Assembly (NCBI GenBank): GCA_026706025.1
Contig: JAPOZO010000007.1
Span: 1 to 64,000, forward strand
Reading direction: 5' to 3'
DNA length: 64,000 nucleotides
From: Candidatus Poribacteria bacterium
GTDB lineage: Bacteria; Poribacteria; WGA-4E; WGA-3G
Below the pieces are notes generated by a model. The model was given only the letters and a program-made list of their open reading frames with translations. It ran no database searches and had not been told where the DNA came from. A program made the position numbers and the translations under genes. Shown piece by piece: positions 51,382-60,134 of this stretch (positions are counted from its first letter, which is position 1; each line of letters starts with the position of its first letter).

Positions 51382-52461
51382 ATGCGGCATCTGGTAACAC
51401 TCGACGATTTGTCGAATTTTGAGATTGAACAGATATTTCGACTCGCAGCGGGAATGCAGTCGCAACAGGAAACATGGGCAGGCATCTGCCGCGGGAAATT
51501 GCTCGCAACGCTCTTCTATGAACCGAGCACACGCACCCGGCTCTCTTTTGAGAGTGCTATGGAACGCCTTAACGGTAGAACCCTCGGTTTCTCTGATCCG
51601 CGTGCCACCTCCACTGCTAAAGGCGAAACGCTTGCCGATACTGCACGGATGGTGACAAATTACGCCGACCTCATCGTCGTGCGACATAACTGGGCGGGTT
51701 CGGCACGTGTTATTGCACAGCACGCACATGTTCCAGTCATCAACGGTGGTGACGGCAGTCACACACACCCAACACAGGCACTCGCGGATCTCTATACGAT
51801 TATGCGCCGGAAATCGCAAATACAAGGGTTAACCGTCGGTATCTGTGGGGATCTTCAATTTGGGCGGGCAGCACACTCTTTTGCTCTTGCAGTCGCTCGC
51901 TTCGGCGGGAACCTGATTCACATCGCGCCGAAACCGCTACAGATGCCGCCGTGGGTACTCGCGCAACTCGAACAGTGTCACGGACAAAAACCGCTTGAGG
52001 TAGAAAGCGTAATAGAGGTAATTGATAAACTTGATGTCATCTACGTCAATCGACTTCAAGAGGAACGACTCCCAGCGAATATGGATGCTGCAACCGTCCG
52101 AGGCAGTTATCTGCTGAATGCCGCGGTCATGAAAAACGCTAAGTCTGACGCGATGATTATGCACCCGCTCCCCCGCGTCAACGAACTTGCCTATGAGTTG
52201 GATGACGACCCGCGTGCCGCCTATTTCGAGCAATCGGCGAACGCAGTGCCGGTTCGGATGGCATTGATCGCCAGCCTCATGGGACTGGAACAACTCATTT
52301 TGACACAACCCCCCGAGCGAGACATTGTAGCTTCTGCGAAAGTGTGTAAAAACCCGAATTGTGTCACTAACCACGAGACGTATCTAACCTCAGAGCGGGA
52401 AACGTTTAACGGTGATGCCAAATTAGAGGCTTGTGCGTATTGCGGAAACCTACTTTTGTAA
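51382..52461 (+). CDS. pyrB: Aspartate carbamoyltransferase with fused PyrI-like zinc tail
   Basis: A 359-residue enzyme making carbamoyl-aspartate. Carbamoyl-phosphate sites are FYEPSTRTRLSFESAMERL (near residue 50) and HPTQALADLYTI; the aspartate loop is MHPLPRVNELAYELDDDPRA. After the usual end (MALIASLMGLEQ) come about 50 residues with CKNPNCVTNHETYL and CAYCGNLLL: four cysteines spaced like the zinc domain of the regulatory chain PyrI. I start at ATG 51382 (MRHLVTLDDLSNFEIEQ); an ATG at 51364 is in frame, and GGGGAGG lies between them. The PyrI allosteric domain is absent. Confidence 0.88.
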   Translation: MRHLVTLDDLSNFEIEQIFRLAAGMQSQQETWAGICRGKLLATLFYEPSTRTRLSFESAMERLNGRTLGFSDPRATSTAKGETLADTARMVTNYADLIVVRHNWAGSARVIAQHAHVPVINGGDGSHTHPTQALADLYTIMRRKSQIQGLTVGICGDLQFGRAAHSFALAVARFGGNLIHIAPKPLQMPPWVLAQLEQCHGQKPLEVESVIEVIDKLDVIYVNRLQEERLPANMDAATVRGSYLLNAAVMKNAKSDAMIMHPLPRVNELAYELDDDPRAAYFEQSANAVPVRMALIASLMGLEQLILTQPPERDIVASAKVCKNPNCVTNHETYLTSERETFNGDAKLEACAYCGNLLL

Positions 52462-52605
52462 AGCGACCACACCTAATCATACGCTTTAGTGCCGCTATTA
52501 TCATTTACTGGGGTGGCCCCGACAACTTCAAAATTAGATTTTCGCGGCGTTCTCCGACCTTGAGTACAAACTTCTCCGACGTTGCGGAAAGCCCTTTATC
52601 AACTA

Positions 52606-53826
52606 TTATTCTTCCTCGGTGGGGGAGTTATCAGACACATCTGTCTTTTCAAGGATCGCCATCTCTGTCATACGCCAGAGTAGGTCACCAGGACCGACAG
52701 CATGCCATTGTCCATTTATAAACGTCATGATAGCAGAATCTTTCTTTTCCGGTGGGAGGGTGCTGCGAGGAAAACTGTGCTTGGCTCCCCAATTCTCATA
52801 GGTGAGCGGTTCACCGTTCTGCCAGACCCATTCCCCTTCTTTTTCGGCATCGCTGAGTCCGATCCAATAGAGATGATTCCTAAAGAGTCCTGATAGCCAT
52901 TTCTGTTCTGCTTTGTCGTTAATTGTAACCAGATACGCGCCTGCCGCGGTGGCTATGTCTTTTGCCTCGTCAAGACTCCGGCACCAAACCTCCGTATAGG
53001 CGTGTCCATTTGTGGGATTGACTACCCAGGCATATTTCTTCTTCGGCGCAGGTGTTGATTGCGTTGGTGCGGCAGCAGGTGGTGCCACGCCATCAAGCGT
53101 CAAAATCAAGTTGTCATAGCGCATACCTTCTTTAATCTCAAACGGTTCCGATTTCGCTGACAGTCCCTTATACCTTACTGAGAGTTCGCAGGTTGAGAAC
53201 ACATCAAAGTTATCAATATACTGCACAAAATATCCTTCGGAATCCGTGGTGACGCCTCCGCTTGACATGCCGCCCGTCTTGATGACCCTGACAATAGAGG
53301 TATTAGTTAACGGTTTGCCATCTTTAAAAACAACTCGCGCTATTATCCGGACCCGCGGACGGACAGTGACGACTACATTTTTGATATGGCTGCCCGGTTT
53401 AATACTAAACCTAATATTGTCGAAAGGCGGCGGCCTGTCCTGATAAAGCGTTATCCCTTCCATTTTGATTGAGACAATCTCATCGTCTGGTTCAAAACGG
53501 GATGTCGGTTTTTTATTTCCCCTGGGCGGCTGCACTGGAATCAGGATTTGAATCGGTTCCGCGGGAACATTGGTGAATGTGAAGGCTCCGTTCTCATCAG
53601 TTTTTAATTTCTCTAACTTTAATTTTTCTAAAGGAGATGCTGAAAGAAAAGGAGCTGCTGAAAGAACAACCATAAATCCGGGAATCGGCTTTCCGTCCAT
53701 ATCAAGGATAACACCGGAGAGGGTTCCTGCGTCCTCTTCTGCGATACAAGGGATTAAGGTAATTAGCGGGAGTGATACTGCAATTCCGATGAGGCATACA
53801 ACACGTATAGAACGCAACCGATGCAT
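52606..53826 (-). CDS. Secreted regulatory-like plus C-type-lectin domain protein, paralogue 1
   Basis: A 406-residue protein. It starts at ATG 53826 behind GGAG; an earlier in-frame start has no ribosome site. Signal peptide at residues 8-28, a CarboxypepD_reg-like beta sandwich (about 36-100, GTLSGVILDMDGKPIPGFMV), a second one (about 165-235, RVVFKDGKPLTNTSIVRVIK), a Pro/Ala linker, then a C-type-lectin-like domain (about 275-390). The lectin part has [40 protein letters not shown] and EPLTYENW. The Ca2+/sugar EPN or QPD triplet and the paired cysteines of animal lectins are not seen, so ligand type is open. Last gene of the five-gene operon. Confidence 0.85.
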   Translation of the reverse strand: MHRLRSIRVVCLIGIAVSLPLITLIPCIAEEDAGTLSGVILDMDGKPIPGFMVVLSAAPFLSASPLEKLKLEKLKTDENGAFTFTNVPAEPIQILIPVQPPRGNKKPTSRFEPDDEIVSIKMEGITLYQDRPPPFDNIRFSIKPGSHIKNVVVTVRPRVRIIARVVFKDGKPLTNTSIVRVIKTGGMSSGGVTTDSEGYFVQYIDNFDVFSTCELSVRYKGLSAKSEPFEIKEGMRYDNLILTLDGVAPPAAAPTQSTPAPKKKYAWVVNPTNGHAYTEVWCRSLDEAKDIATAAGAYLVTINDKAEQKWLSGLFRNHLYWIGLSDAEKEGEWVWQNGEPLTYENWGAKHSFPRSTLPPEKKDSAIMTFINGQWHAVGPGDLLWRMTEMAILEKTDVSDNSPTEEE

Positions 53827-53934
53827 GGTAAGTTCTCCTGTAAAGTCGTGGTATTTTGTTATGGTATTCCTTTGGATGCGTTCGGAAATAAAAATGCCTG
53901 TATAGACGTAGGTAGACGTAGGTGCCATAAGCTG

Positions 53935-55161
53935 CTAATTCCGCTCAGAGGGTGTTATCACTGGCATATCTGCCCTCTCGATTATTGCTTCAATGACGTT
54001 TATATCTCCCTCAGCAACGATCTGCCATCTACCAGCTGCGGAGATAATGTAGTCTTTCACCTCAGTGTTTTTACCCGCTAATTCGGGGTTGTCCAACCAA
54101 TTGGTATAGGTAATCGGTTCCCCACTGTGCCATTGCCACTGTCCCTCTTTTTCAGCATCACTGAGTCCGATCCAAAAATTCTCTCGCCCAAAAGTTTCTC
54201 TTACCCATTCATTTTCTGCTGGGTCGTTAATGGAAACAAGATAAGCATTTTCTGCGGCGGCTTGGTCCATTGCGTCCGCTATATCGTAGCAATAAATCCT
54301 TTTGTAAGCGTGCCCGTTTGTCGGATTAACCACCCACATTGTTGGTGGATCAAGAAACGCTGCTAATGCAGTGGTCATCTGTTCTGGCGAACGTTCATCA
54401 GGCGGAATCGGATTGTCGTTGAGCGTCAAGAGAAGGTGTGTTTGTGATTGTCCCTTGTGCAAGATGAAAGCAGGAGTCTTCGCGAAAAGTCCCTCATACG
54501 CAATACCGAGCACATAGAATTGCGGTTGGTTATCCATCATAAGGTCTTTCACAAAATATCCCTCCGCATCGGTTTGTTCTGTGCTGTCTGCACTTCCATA
54601 ACCACTTCTGCCCAGACTCCAACGCAGCATACGGGTATGAATTTGAGCGTTGGTAACCGGCCTCCCATCAGCAAAAACGACGCGTACACGAGCCTGCGGC
54701 CGGATATCCGTCTTTACCGTGATAATCGAGTTTTCGATTTTCGTTCCTCCGTCCAAGGAAAACCTGATGACATCAAAATACATAGCGTCTCTCGGATAAA
54801 GCGTTAGTTTGCCCGTTTCAATAGAAAGGATTTGTTCTTCTGTCTTGTCACCTTTCTTTTCACCCTTTACGGCAAATCTAACGGCTTTCGCTGGGATAAT
54901 GTTCATGATGGAAAAACGCCCCTCTGCATCCGTCTGCTTTTGCCAACCTCCGGCACCCCCTCTTTCTACTATACCACCAGCGAAGACATCATATAACTGG
55001 AGCTCTACTGATATACCGGCAATCGGGTCCCTAAACTCATTAACAACAAACCCAGAAACCGACGGCCATTCTTGTGCAAAAGCGGATGAGGATACCAAAA
55101 CCCAAAACATCGCAATCCAGACGAGAAATCCGGGATTTTTTCTGAAACTTTGAAAATTCAT
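53935..55161 (-). CDS. Secreted regulatory-like plus C-type-lectin domain protein, paralogue 2
   Basis: 408 residues: signal peptide to about 30 ([10 protein letters not shown]), CarboxypepD_reg-like domain ([20 protein letters not shown], about 35-100), second beta sandwich ([20 protein letters not shown], about 165-235), and a C-type-lectin-like domain from about 285. The lectin part has [48 protein letters not shown] and [12 protein letters not shown]. It differs from its paralogues most in the linker. 108 bp precede paralogue 1; upstream lies the remnant copy. Confidence 0.85.
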   Translation of the reverse strand: MNFQSFRKNPGFLVWIAMFWVLVSSSAFAQEWPSVSGFVVNEFRDPIAGISVELQLYDVFAGGIVERGGAGGWQKQTDAEGRFSIMNIIPAKAVRFAVKGEKKGDKTEEQILSIETGKLTLYPRDAMYFDVIRFSLDGGTKIENSIITVKTDIRPQARVRVVFADGRPVTNAQIHTRMLRWSLGRSGYGSADSTEQTDAEGYFVKDLMMDNQPQFYVLGIAYEGLFAKTPAFILHKGQSQTHLLLTLNDNPIPPDERSPEQMTTALAAFLDPPTMWVVNPTNGHAYKRIYCYDIADAMDQAAAENAYLVSINDPAENEWVRETFGRENFWIGLSDAEKEGQWQWHSGEPITYTNWLDNPELAGKNTEVKDYIISAAGRWQIVAEGDINVIEAIIERADMPVITPSERN

Positions 55162-55194
55162 ATTAAAGATCCTTTTTTCAATGTTGGTAAACTA

Positions 55195-55353
55195 TCATTC
55201 CGCTCCAGTGTGAGAATTGTTAAACACATCTGTCTTTTCAAGGATCGTCATCGCAGTCATACGCAAAAGCACACTTTTAGGACTGACGGCATACCATTTC
55301 CCATCTGTGAAGGTCGGGACGGCGTAGTCTCTTTCCGGTGGCATCAGAAGATT
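55195..55353 (-). pseudogene. Remnant of a sixth lectin-type paralogue (C-terminal end only)
   Basis: The minus strand between paralogues 3 and 2 encodes MPPERDYAVPTFTDGKWYAV followed by SPKSVLLRMTAMTILEKTD and a stop at 55195. That is the last 50 or so residues of the lectin domain plus the shared RMT..AILEK tail. A TGA lies just upstream in this frame and no start or signal peptide exists. It is clear evidence that the array once had another member, lost by deletion. Confidence 0.8.
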
Positions 55354-55390
55354 CGAAAAAAGAAATCATCGGGTAACCAGTTTTATTTTT

Positions 55391-56707
55391 TTATTCCGAT
55401 GCGCCAGCAATGAAATTTTCTTTTTCCAGAATCGCTTTCTCGATTAGATCCACAACGGGACTCCCTTGACGCACCATCTGCCATTTTCCTGTTCTTCCAA
55501 TGAGGACAGTGTAGTACTGATGCGCATCGCCGTTTTGACTGTGGGCAGTGTCTTCAACAATCTTCTGTGGAGAACTCCAGTTGGTATAAGTGAGTGGTTC
55601 TCCGTTATCCCAGTATAAGTTGTCTTCTTTTGTCTTGTCAGTCAGTCCAATCCAATGACTTTCTCGGCTAAAGGCTTTTAAGTTCCATGCTTGCTCTGTT
55701 TCATCGTTCAAGAGGCTTTTTTGCCCGAAGACTTCAAGGAGCCAATGTTGTTCTGCTGCGTCATTGATCGCGACAAGGTACGCGCCTTGCGCTGTTGCTT
55801 TCGCTTTTGCCGCCTCGCGGGTCTTGCAATGAATCACTTTGTAAGCGTGTCGGTTGTCAGGGTTGATTGCCCACATCCCTTCACGCTCCCGTTTCCGCGC
55901 AGCTTCAGCACTTTGTGGATCGTAGGCACGAGGCGGTATCACTTCTTTCGGTTTGACTGGCGGTTTGGGTGCGGCTAATACAGCCGGTCTAAACACCGGT
56001 TTCACCATGGCTTTTGAAGAGGGCTGCGCATGGGGATCATCGCTAAGGGTCAAAACGAGTCCATCCAGCCGCTGCCCTTCTTCAAGTAAAATTTTCTTCG
56101 ATTCTGCAAACTGTCCTTGATACGCTACGGTGACGGTGTAGAAAGCCGGTTCCGCCACGTATTCAACAAAGTAACCCTCGGCATCAAGGTTTCTTGGACC
56201 ACTGCTGCTTCTTGTGTGTCTACCGTTTGCGCTACGTTGGTTTATCTCAAACTGAACCTCAGCATTGCGAAGTGGGGTTCCATCCGCCGAAAGAACGCGC
56301 CCACGGATACGCATCCGAAGCCGCACTGTTATCTCTACATCTTTAACATCTGCCCCCGGCTCAATCGCAATAGGGAATCTATTGTCGGACCAATGGTGAT
56401 ACTGTTCACAGTAGAAGGTTACGCCCTCAATTTCAACGGCGCGGATTTCATAATCTACCTGAAGTACAGGCAATAACATCAGGTTCCTAACGGAAGATGG
56501 AGCAACGTCGGTCATCGAAAAAGTACCTGTTTCATCCGTCTCGGAGAGTTGCGGTAGAAGTGCCACGGTGACACCTGAGACAGGTACTCCCGCTTCATCA
56601 ATCACTCTACCTGAAAAACTTGTCGCTACGCTCGGCAAAGATGTCACAAGAAAAAGCGCAACACTACCAACAGAAACTAAAATCAGCGCGAAGTAAGAAC
56701 GGTGCAT
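55391..56707 (-). CDS. Secreted regulatory-like plus C-type-lectin domain protein, paralogue 3
   Basis: 438 residues: signal peptide (LILVSVGSVALFLVTSLPSV, cleaved near 29), CarboxypepD_reg-like domain (FSGRVIDEAGVPVSGVTVAL, about 31-90), second sandwich (MRIRGRVLSADGTPLRNAEV, about 130-205), a basic Pro-rich linker (KPPVKPKEVIPPRAYDPQ), then the lectin-like domain (about 285-415). The lectin part has HAYKVIHCKTREAAKAKATA, an insert (LLNDETEQAWNLKAFSRE) that repeats part of the domain, SHWIGLTDKTKEDNLYWDNG and EPLTYTNW. Closest to paralogue 5, with near-identical N-terminal domains. Confidence 0.85.
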   Translation of the reverse strand: MHRSYFALILVSVGSVALFLVTSLPSVATSFSGRVIDEAGVPVSGVTVALLPQLSETDETGTFSMTDVAPSSVRNLMLLPVLQVDYEIRAVEIEGVTFYCEQYHHWSDNRFPIAIEPGADVKDVEITVRLRMRIRGRVLSADGTPLRNAEVQFEINQRSANGRHTRSSSGPRNLDAEGYFVEYVAEPAFYTVTVAYQGQFAESKKILLEEGQRLDGLVLTLSDDPHAQPSSKAMVKPVFRPAVLAAPKPPVKPKEVIPPRAYDPQSAEAARKREREGMWAINPDNRHAYKVIHCKTREAAKAKATAQGAYLVAINDAAEQHWLLEVFGQKSLLNDETEQAWNLKAFSRESHWIGLTDKTKEDNLYWDNGEPLTYTNWSSPQKIVEDTAHSQNGDAHQYYTVLIGRTGKWQMVRQGSPVVDLIEKAILEKENFIAGASE

Positions 56708-56763
56708 TGGGATGCCTCCTTTTGTGCGGTATGTCAGAAACGTTAGGAAGATGTAAAACGTCC

Positions 56764-58263
56764 CTACTCTTCATCAGAAGTTTCCACAACAGGCGCGGTA
56801 GACACTAAACCATCCTTTTCAATAATTGCTTCTCGTGCCATTCGCCAGAAATGGCTTTCCGGACTGATGGACTGCCACTCACCATCTCTAAAAGTCATCA
56901 CAACATAGTCTTTTTCGGTCTCTGGCTGTCCGTCAGGGAAAACGGGTTGGGCTGCCCAGTTGGTGTAGGTAACAGGTTCACCGCTATCCCACTGCCAGGT
57001 CCCCTCTTTTTCTACATCGGTAAGCCCAATCCATGTGGAGTGGCTCCGAAAGATTACCTGCAGCCAGTGCTGTTCGTCTTCGTCGTTGATGGAGACGAGA
57101 TGCGCACCTTCTTCAACAGCCTTCTGTTGCGCGTCATGCCAGTCCTGACACTGAATTTTTTTGTAGGCATGTCCGTTTGCGGGGTTAATGACCCACACAC
57201 TTTTCGGTGGTTTTGGTGCTTGCGGTGGGACAACTGCGCGGGCGACGACTTTAGGCGGGACTTCGACCTCTTCAACAACAATGTTTCCGGCATCAACACG
57301 GACTTTACCCTCTTCAATCGGACCACCGACACCCACTTTCTGAGCGGTTGCTCCTTCAACATCAGGAGGGTTACCGTCAAGTGTTATAACCAGATTCTCT
57401 GGTGCCACACCATCTTTGAGCAGGAAAGGACCTGCGCCTCCAGAGAGACCACTGTATTCCACAGAGAGCGTGTAAAACCCGGGTTCATCTCTATATTGTG
57501 TAAAATAACCATCAGCATCGGTAAAACAGTCAGTACCGTGGGTGCCTCCACTATTCGGATTGTGCTCATCGCGCTGCCGCATACTGAGATCTGCTTGAGC
57601 ATTGGCGAGAGGTGTGCCATCTGCATAAATGATTCGAGCGCGGATCCGCAGTCGCGACTTAACAGTAATCTTGAGATTTTCAAGCGTCACACCAGGTTTC
57701 AGCGCAAACGTGAGGCCTCTCATGAAATCAGGAACGTGCCTCTCACTTTTACTAAAAAAGGTGACTTTCCCGATTTGAATAGAGAGAATCTCCATATCTG
57801 GCTCAAGTCTGTCAAACCGCATCAATTCTTGCGGAATCTGCGCGCCTTGTCGAATTTTCTCAGGGTCAAACTTTTCAATTGCATCCAATGTAGCACTCGA
57901 AACAGCGTTTAATTGGACAAGCCCGGGTTGGATGTTGGTAGCAGTGAAGGTCCCGTCTGCATCGGTTTTCACCTGACTCGTGGTCCGTGGCATTCCCGGA
58001 CCTTCCATACCTTCAAGAGGCACCTGAAATTGGCGAAAACCGCCTTCTGGTTGTAAATGCCCATCGCGGAACCGCATAGGTTGAATCGCAAATGTGAACC
58101 CCGCAACAGGGTTTCCTTCTGCATCAATGACTTTGCCCGACATGCCACTCGGTGGTTGTAACGCTGGATGCTCAGGATCTTGTGCCGCTGCAACGCATAT
58201 TACGGTGAACAAAAGTGTCAATGCTAATACTGCGAGTTTTTGTGTAGTGTAGGGACGATCCAT
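56764..58263 (-). CDS. Secreted regulatory-like plus C-type-lectin domain protein, paralogue 4
   Basis: 499 residues, the longest member. It starts at ATG 58263 (MDRPYTTQKLAVLALTLL) behind GGAG. The longer frame would overlap paralogue 5. Signal peptide to about 29 (ICVAAAQ), CarboxypepD_reg-like domain (MSGKVIDAEGNPVAGFTFAI) with a long insert, second sandwich (LRIRARIIYADGTPLANAQA), linker with VEVPPKVVARAVVPPQAPKP. The lectin-like domain, from about 365, has HAYKKIQCQDWHDAQQKAVE, STWIGLTDVEKEGTWQWDSG, EPVTYTNW and FRDGEWQSISPES. The same tail ends it (RMAREAIIEKDG). Confidence 0.85.
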   Translation of the reverse strand: MDRPYTTQKLAVLALTLLFTVICVAAAQDPEHPALQPPSGMSGKVIDAEGNPVAGFTFAIQPMRFRDGHLQPEGGFRQFQVPLEGMEGPGMPRTTSQVKTDADGTFTATNIQPGLVQLNAVSSATLDAIEKFDPEKIRQGAQIPQELMRFDRLEPDMEILSIQIGKVTFFSKSERHVPDFMRGLTFALKPGVTLENLKITVKSRLRIRARIIYADGTPLANAQADLSMRQRDEHNPNSGGTHGTDCFTDADGYFTQYRDEPGFYTLSVEYSGLSGGAGPFLLKDGVAPENLVITLDGNPPDVEGATAQKVGVGGPIEEGKVRVDAGNIVVEEVEVPPKVVARAVVPPQAPKPPKSVWVINPANGHAYKKIQCQDWHDAQQKAVEEGAHLVSINDEDEQHWLQVIFRSHSTWIGLTDVEKEGTWQWDSGEPVTYTNWAAQPVFPDGQPETEKDYVVMTFRDGEWQSISPESHFWRMAREAIIEKDGLVSTAPVVETSDEE

Positions 58264-58291
58264 TTCTCTATCTCCTTGTGTGTTGATGTGC

Positions 58292-59578
58292 TCAACGCTT
58301 TTCGACCTCACCTTCTGGCACAGGCGCGCCGATGATGAAATTCTCTTTTTCCAGAATTGCTCGCTCCGTCATACGTAGAAGCGGGCTGCCCGGACGTGCC
58401 ACCTGCCATTTTCCTGTCATTCCGACGAGGACAACGTAATTCGGGTTCGCATCGTTGCCTTGAACGGATTTGGTGATTTCGGTAGTCTCCTGTGGCGAGA
58501 TCCAGTTTGTATAGGTGATCGGTTCGCCATTGTCCCACTGTTGTTTCCCTGCTTTTGAACCAGCAGTCAGTCCAATCCAGAAGTTTTCTCGTTTTCCAAA
58601 GACTTCGAGGAGCCATTCTTGTTCGGTTTTGTCATTAATAGTAAGGAGGTGTGCACCTTGAGCGGCTGCTCGCTCCTGTGCTTCTTCACGGGTTTCACAA
58701 CGGATCATTTTGTAGGCGTGTCGATTGTCAGGGTTGATTGCCCACATCCCTTCGCGTTCGCGTTTTCGCGCCGCCTCAAAACGTGCGGGATCATGGACGC
58801 GAGGGGGAGGTGCTACAACGACTCGCTCGGGTTTAGCCTGTTCAGGTTCACCGCCAAGTTTCAAAACGAGTCCATCCATTCGTTGCCCTTCCTCAAGCAG
58901 AATCTCTTCAGATTCCACGGTTTGCCCTTGGTATGTCACGATAACAGTATAATAGGCAGCACCGTCATCTACGTAGTCCACGAAGTAACCATCGGCATCA
59001 AGCGTTCTCGTGCCGCCACCACTACCGCTGCCTCTGCCATCTATATCGCGATGTTTGACCATAAGATTAACGCTTGCATTGTGGAGCGGCGTGCCGTCCG
59101 CGGAAAGAACGCGTCCACGAATACGCATCCGAAGACGCACGGTTATCTCCGCGTTTTTAATATCTGTCTCCGGTGCTATGGCGAAATTGAAGCCACCAAA
59201 ATGCTGCTGGTGTTGATCGAGGTAGAAGGCTATCCCTTCAATCTCAACAGAGCGGATTTCATAATCTGAGTTGCGTTCAGGGAACAGTCTTAATCGACTC
59301 ACTGAAGGTGTAACAATATTCTTAATTGAAAACATACCTGTCACGTCTGTCTCGCTGGGTTGTGCGGGTGGAAACATGCCTTGAAATCGCTGGTGTTGAT
59401 GTGGCGGTGTGTTACCTGGGAATGACGGGAGGGCTATGATGAGGCCTTCAACAGGTTGCCCCGCCTCGTCAACAACTCTGCCTGAGAAACTTGCCGCTAC
59501 GCTCGGCAGAGCCGTCGCAAGTAAAAGCACGACGCTCCCCACGAAAACTAAAAAATGCGTGGTGTAAGGACGTTTCAT
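58292..59578 (-). CDS. Secreted regulatory-like plus C-type-lectin domain protein, paralogue 5
   Basis: 428 residues and first in the operon: AAGGAG before the ATG and a promoter 60 bp upstream. Signal peptide (FVGSVVLLLATALPSVAA, cleavage near 28), CarboxypepD_reg-like domain (FSGRVVDEAGQPVEGLIIAL), second sandwich (MRIRGRVLSADGTPLHNASV), linker RVVVAPPPRVHDPARFEAAR, lectin-like domain from about 285. The lectin part has [48 protein letters not shown] and MTGKWQVARPGSP. It ends in the family tail RMTERAILEKENF. The beta-sandwich domains often act as stalks, which would display the lectin head at the cell surface or in the medium. Confidence 0.85.
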   Translation of the reverse strand: MKRPYTTHFLVFVGSVVLLLATALPSVAASFSGRVVDEAGQPVEGLIIALPSFPGNTPPHQHQRFQGMFPPAQPSETDVTGMFSIKNIVTPSVSRLRLFPERNSDYEIRSVEIEGIAFYLDQHQQHFGGFNFAIAPETDIKNAEITVRLRMRIRGRVLSADGTPLHNASVNLMVKHRDIDGRGSGSGGGTRTLDADGYFVDYVDDGAAYYTVIVTYQGQTVESEEILLEEGQRMDGLVLKLGGEPEQAKPERVVVAPPPRVHDPARFEAARKREREGMWAINPDNRHAYKMIRCETREEAQERAAAQGAHLLTINDKTEQEWLLEVFGKRENFWIGLTAGSKAGKQQWDNGEPITYTNWISPQETTEITKSVQGNDANPNYVVLVGMTGKWQVARPGSPLLRMTERAILEKENFIIGAPVPEGEVEKR

Positions 59579-59626
59579 TGTGAGTCTCCTTTTTAGATAT
59601 AGTAGAAAGGTTGGAGTGTATGTGCG

Positions 59627-59654
59627 TCACACAAATATTGTAACATTTGTGTGA
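59627..59654. promoter_or_regulatory. 28-bp dyad operator over the lectin-operon promoter
   Basis: TCACACAAAT (59627-59636) and ATTTGTGTGA (59645-59654) are perfect 10-bp inverted repeats around ATTGTAAC. The centre contains the -10 hexamer of the minus-strand promoter. A bound dimeric repressor here would block transcription. It is not the CRP consensus, whose half-sites have the opposite order. Confidence 0.6.
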
Positions 59655-59665
59655 GCTATTGACAA
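59637..59665 (-). promoter_or_regulatory. Promoter of the lectin-type operon
   Basis: Minus strand: TTGTCA (59665-59660), 17-bp spacer, TACAAT (59642-59637), five of six matches in each hexamer. The start near 59630 gives a 5' UTR of about 50 nt to paralogue 5. A further palindrome, AATCATTAATGATT (59670-59683), lies just upstream of the -35. Confidence 0.65.
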
Positions 59666-59704
59666 CATTAATCATTAATGATTGCGCTATATTTCTTCTA
59701 TGAT

Positions 59705-59901
59705 AGGACTTACGCAGAGCACTCTTTTGTAGCATGATGCACGTCGCATCTGGGGTGTTTTTGATAGGGTATTTCTGCGTATTGCTGGGGTGTTTCTTCA
59801 AGTACGCCGCAAACCTGTTAGGTTGTGCCCTGAAACCGACTGCGTTTTTTACAGGGGCCTCCTCTCACAGAGTCTGCAATGAACAAAATTGCGTAAGTCC
59901 T
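59705..59901. mobile_element. MITE-like element with AGGACTTACGCA inverted ends, second copy
   Basis: A 197-bp non-coding element bounded by AGGACTTACGCA (59705-59716) and TGCGTAAGTCCT (59890-59901), the same 12-bp termini as the 26170 element but with a different interior. Sharing only the ends suggests mobilisation by one transposase not present in this window. The rest of the 59579-60134 gap holds promoters. Confidence 0.75.
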
Positions 59902-60030
59902 GTATGAATGAAGTTCCACTTATTACTATAGAGACAATTTGTGGACGAAAAAGGTGCATAATCTCAGTACCTACTGACAACTGTTCCTTTGACTGTTGAA
60001 ACTGAATCCTTTACACAACTATTAATTCTA

Positions 60031-60059
60031 TTGACAGAATTCAGGCAGAATGGTAACAT
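60031..60059 (+). promoter_or_regulatory. Promoter of the DgoD-like gene
   Basis: TTGACA (60031-60036), 17-bp spacer, TAACAT (60054-60059). The predicted start near 60066 gives a UTR of about 69 nt to the ATG at 60135. Confidence 0.55.
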
Positions 60060-60134
60060 AACATTCAAAGTTCACGAAAATCCGTTTCGGGCTGCAGGCT
60101 GCTGCTTGCAAGCCATATTCTTTTGAGGGACTCG

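Noticed and set aside
52606-59578. Diversity-generating retroelement
   Set aside because: C-type-lectin folds are usual targets, but no reverse transcriptase, template repeat or adenine-biased variable region is visible in the window.
59627-59654. CRP/FNR-type site
   Set aside because: The arms read TCACA...TGTGA, the reverse of the TGTGA...TCACA order, with different spacing.
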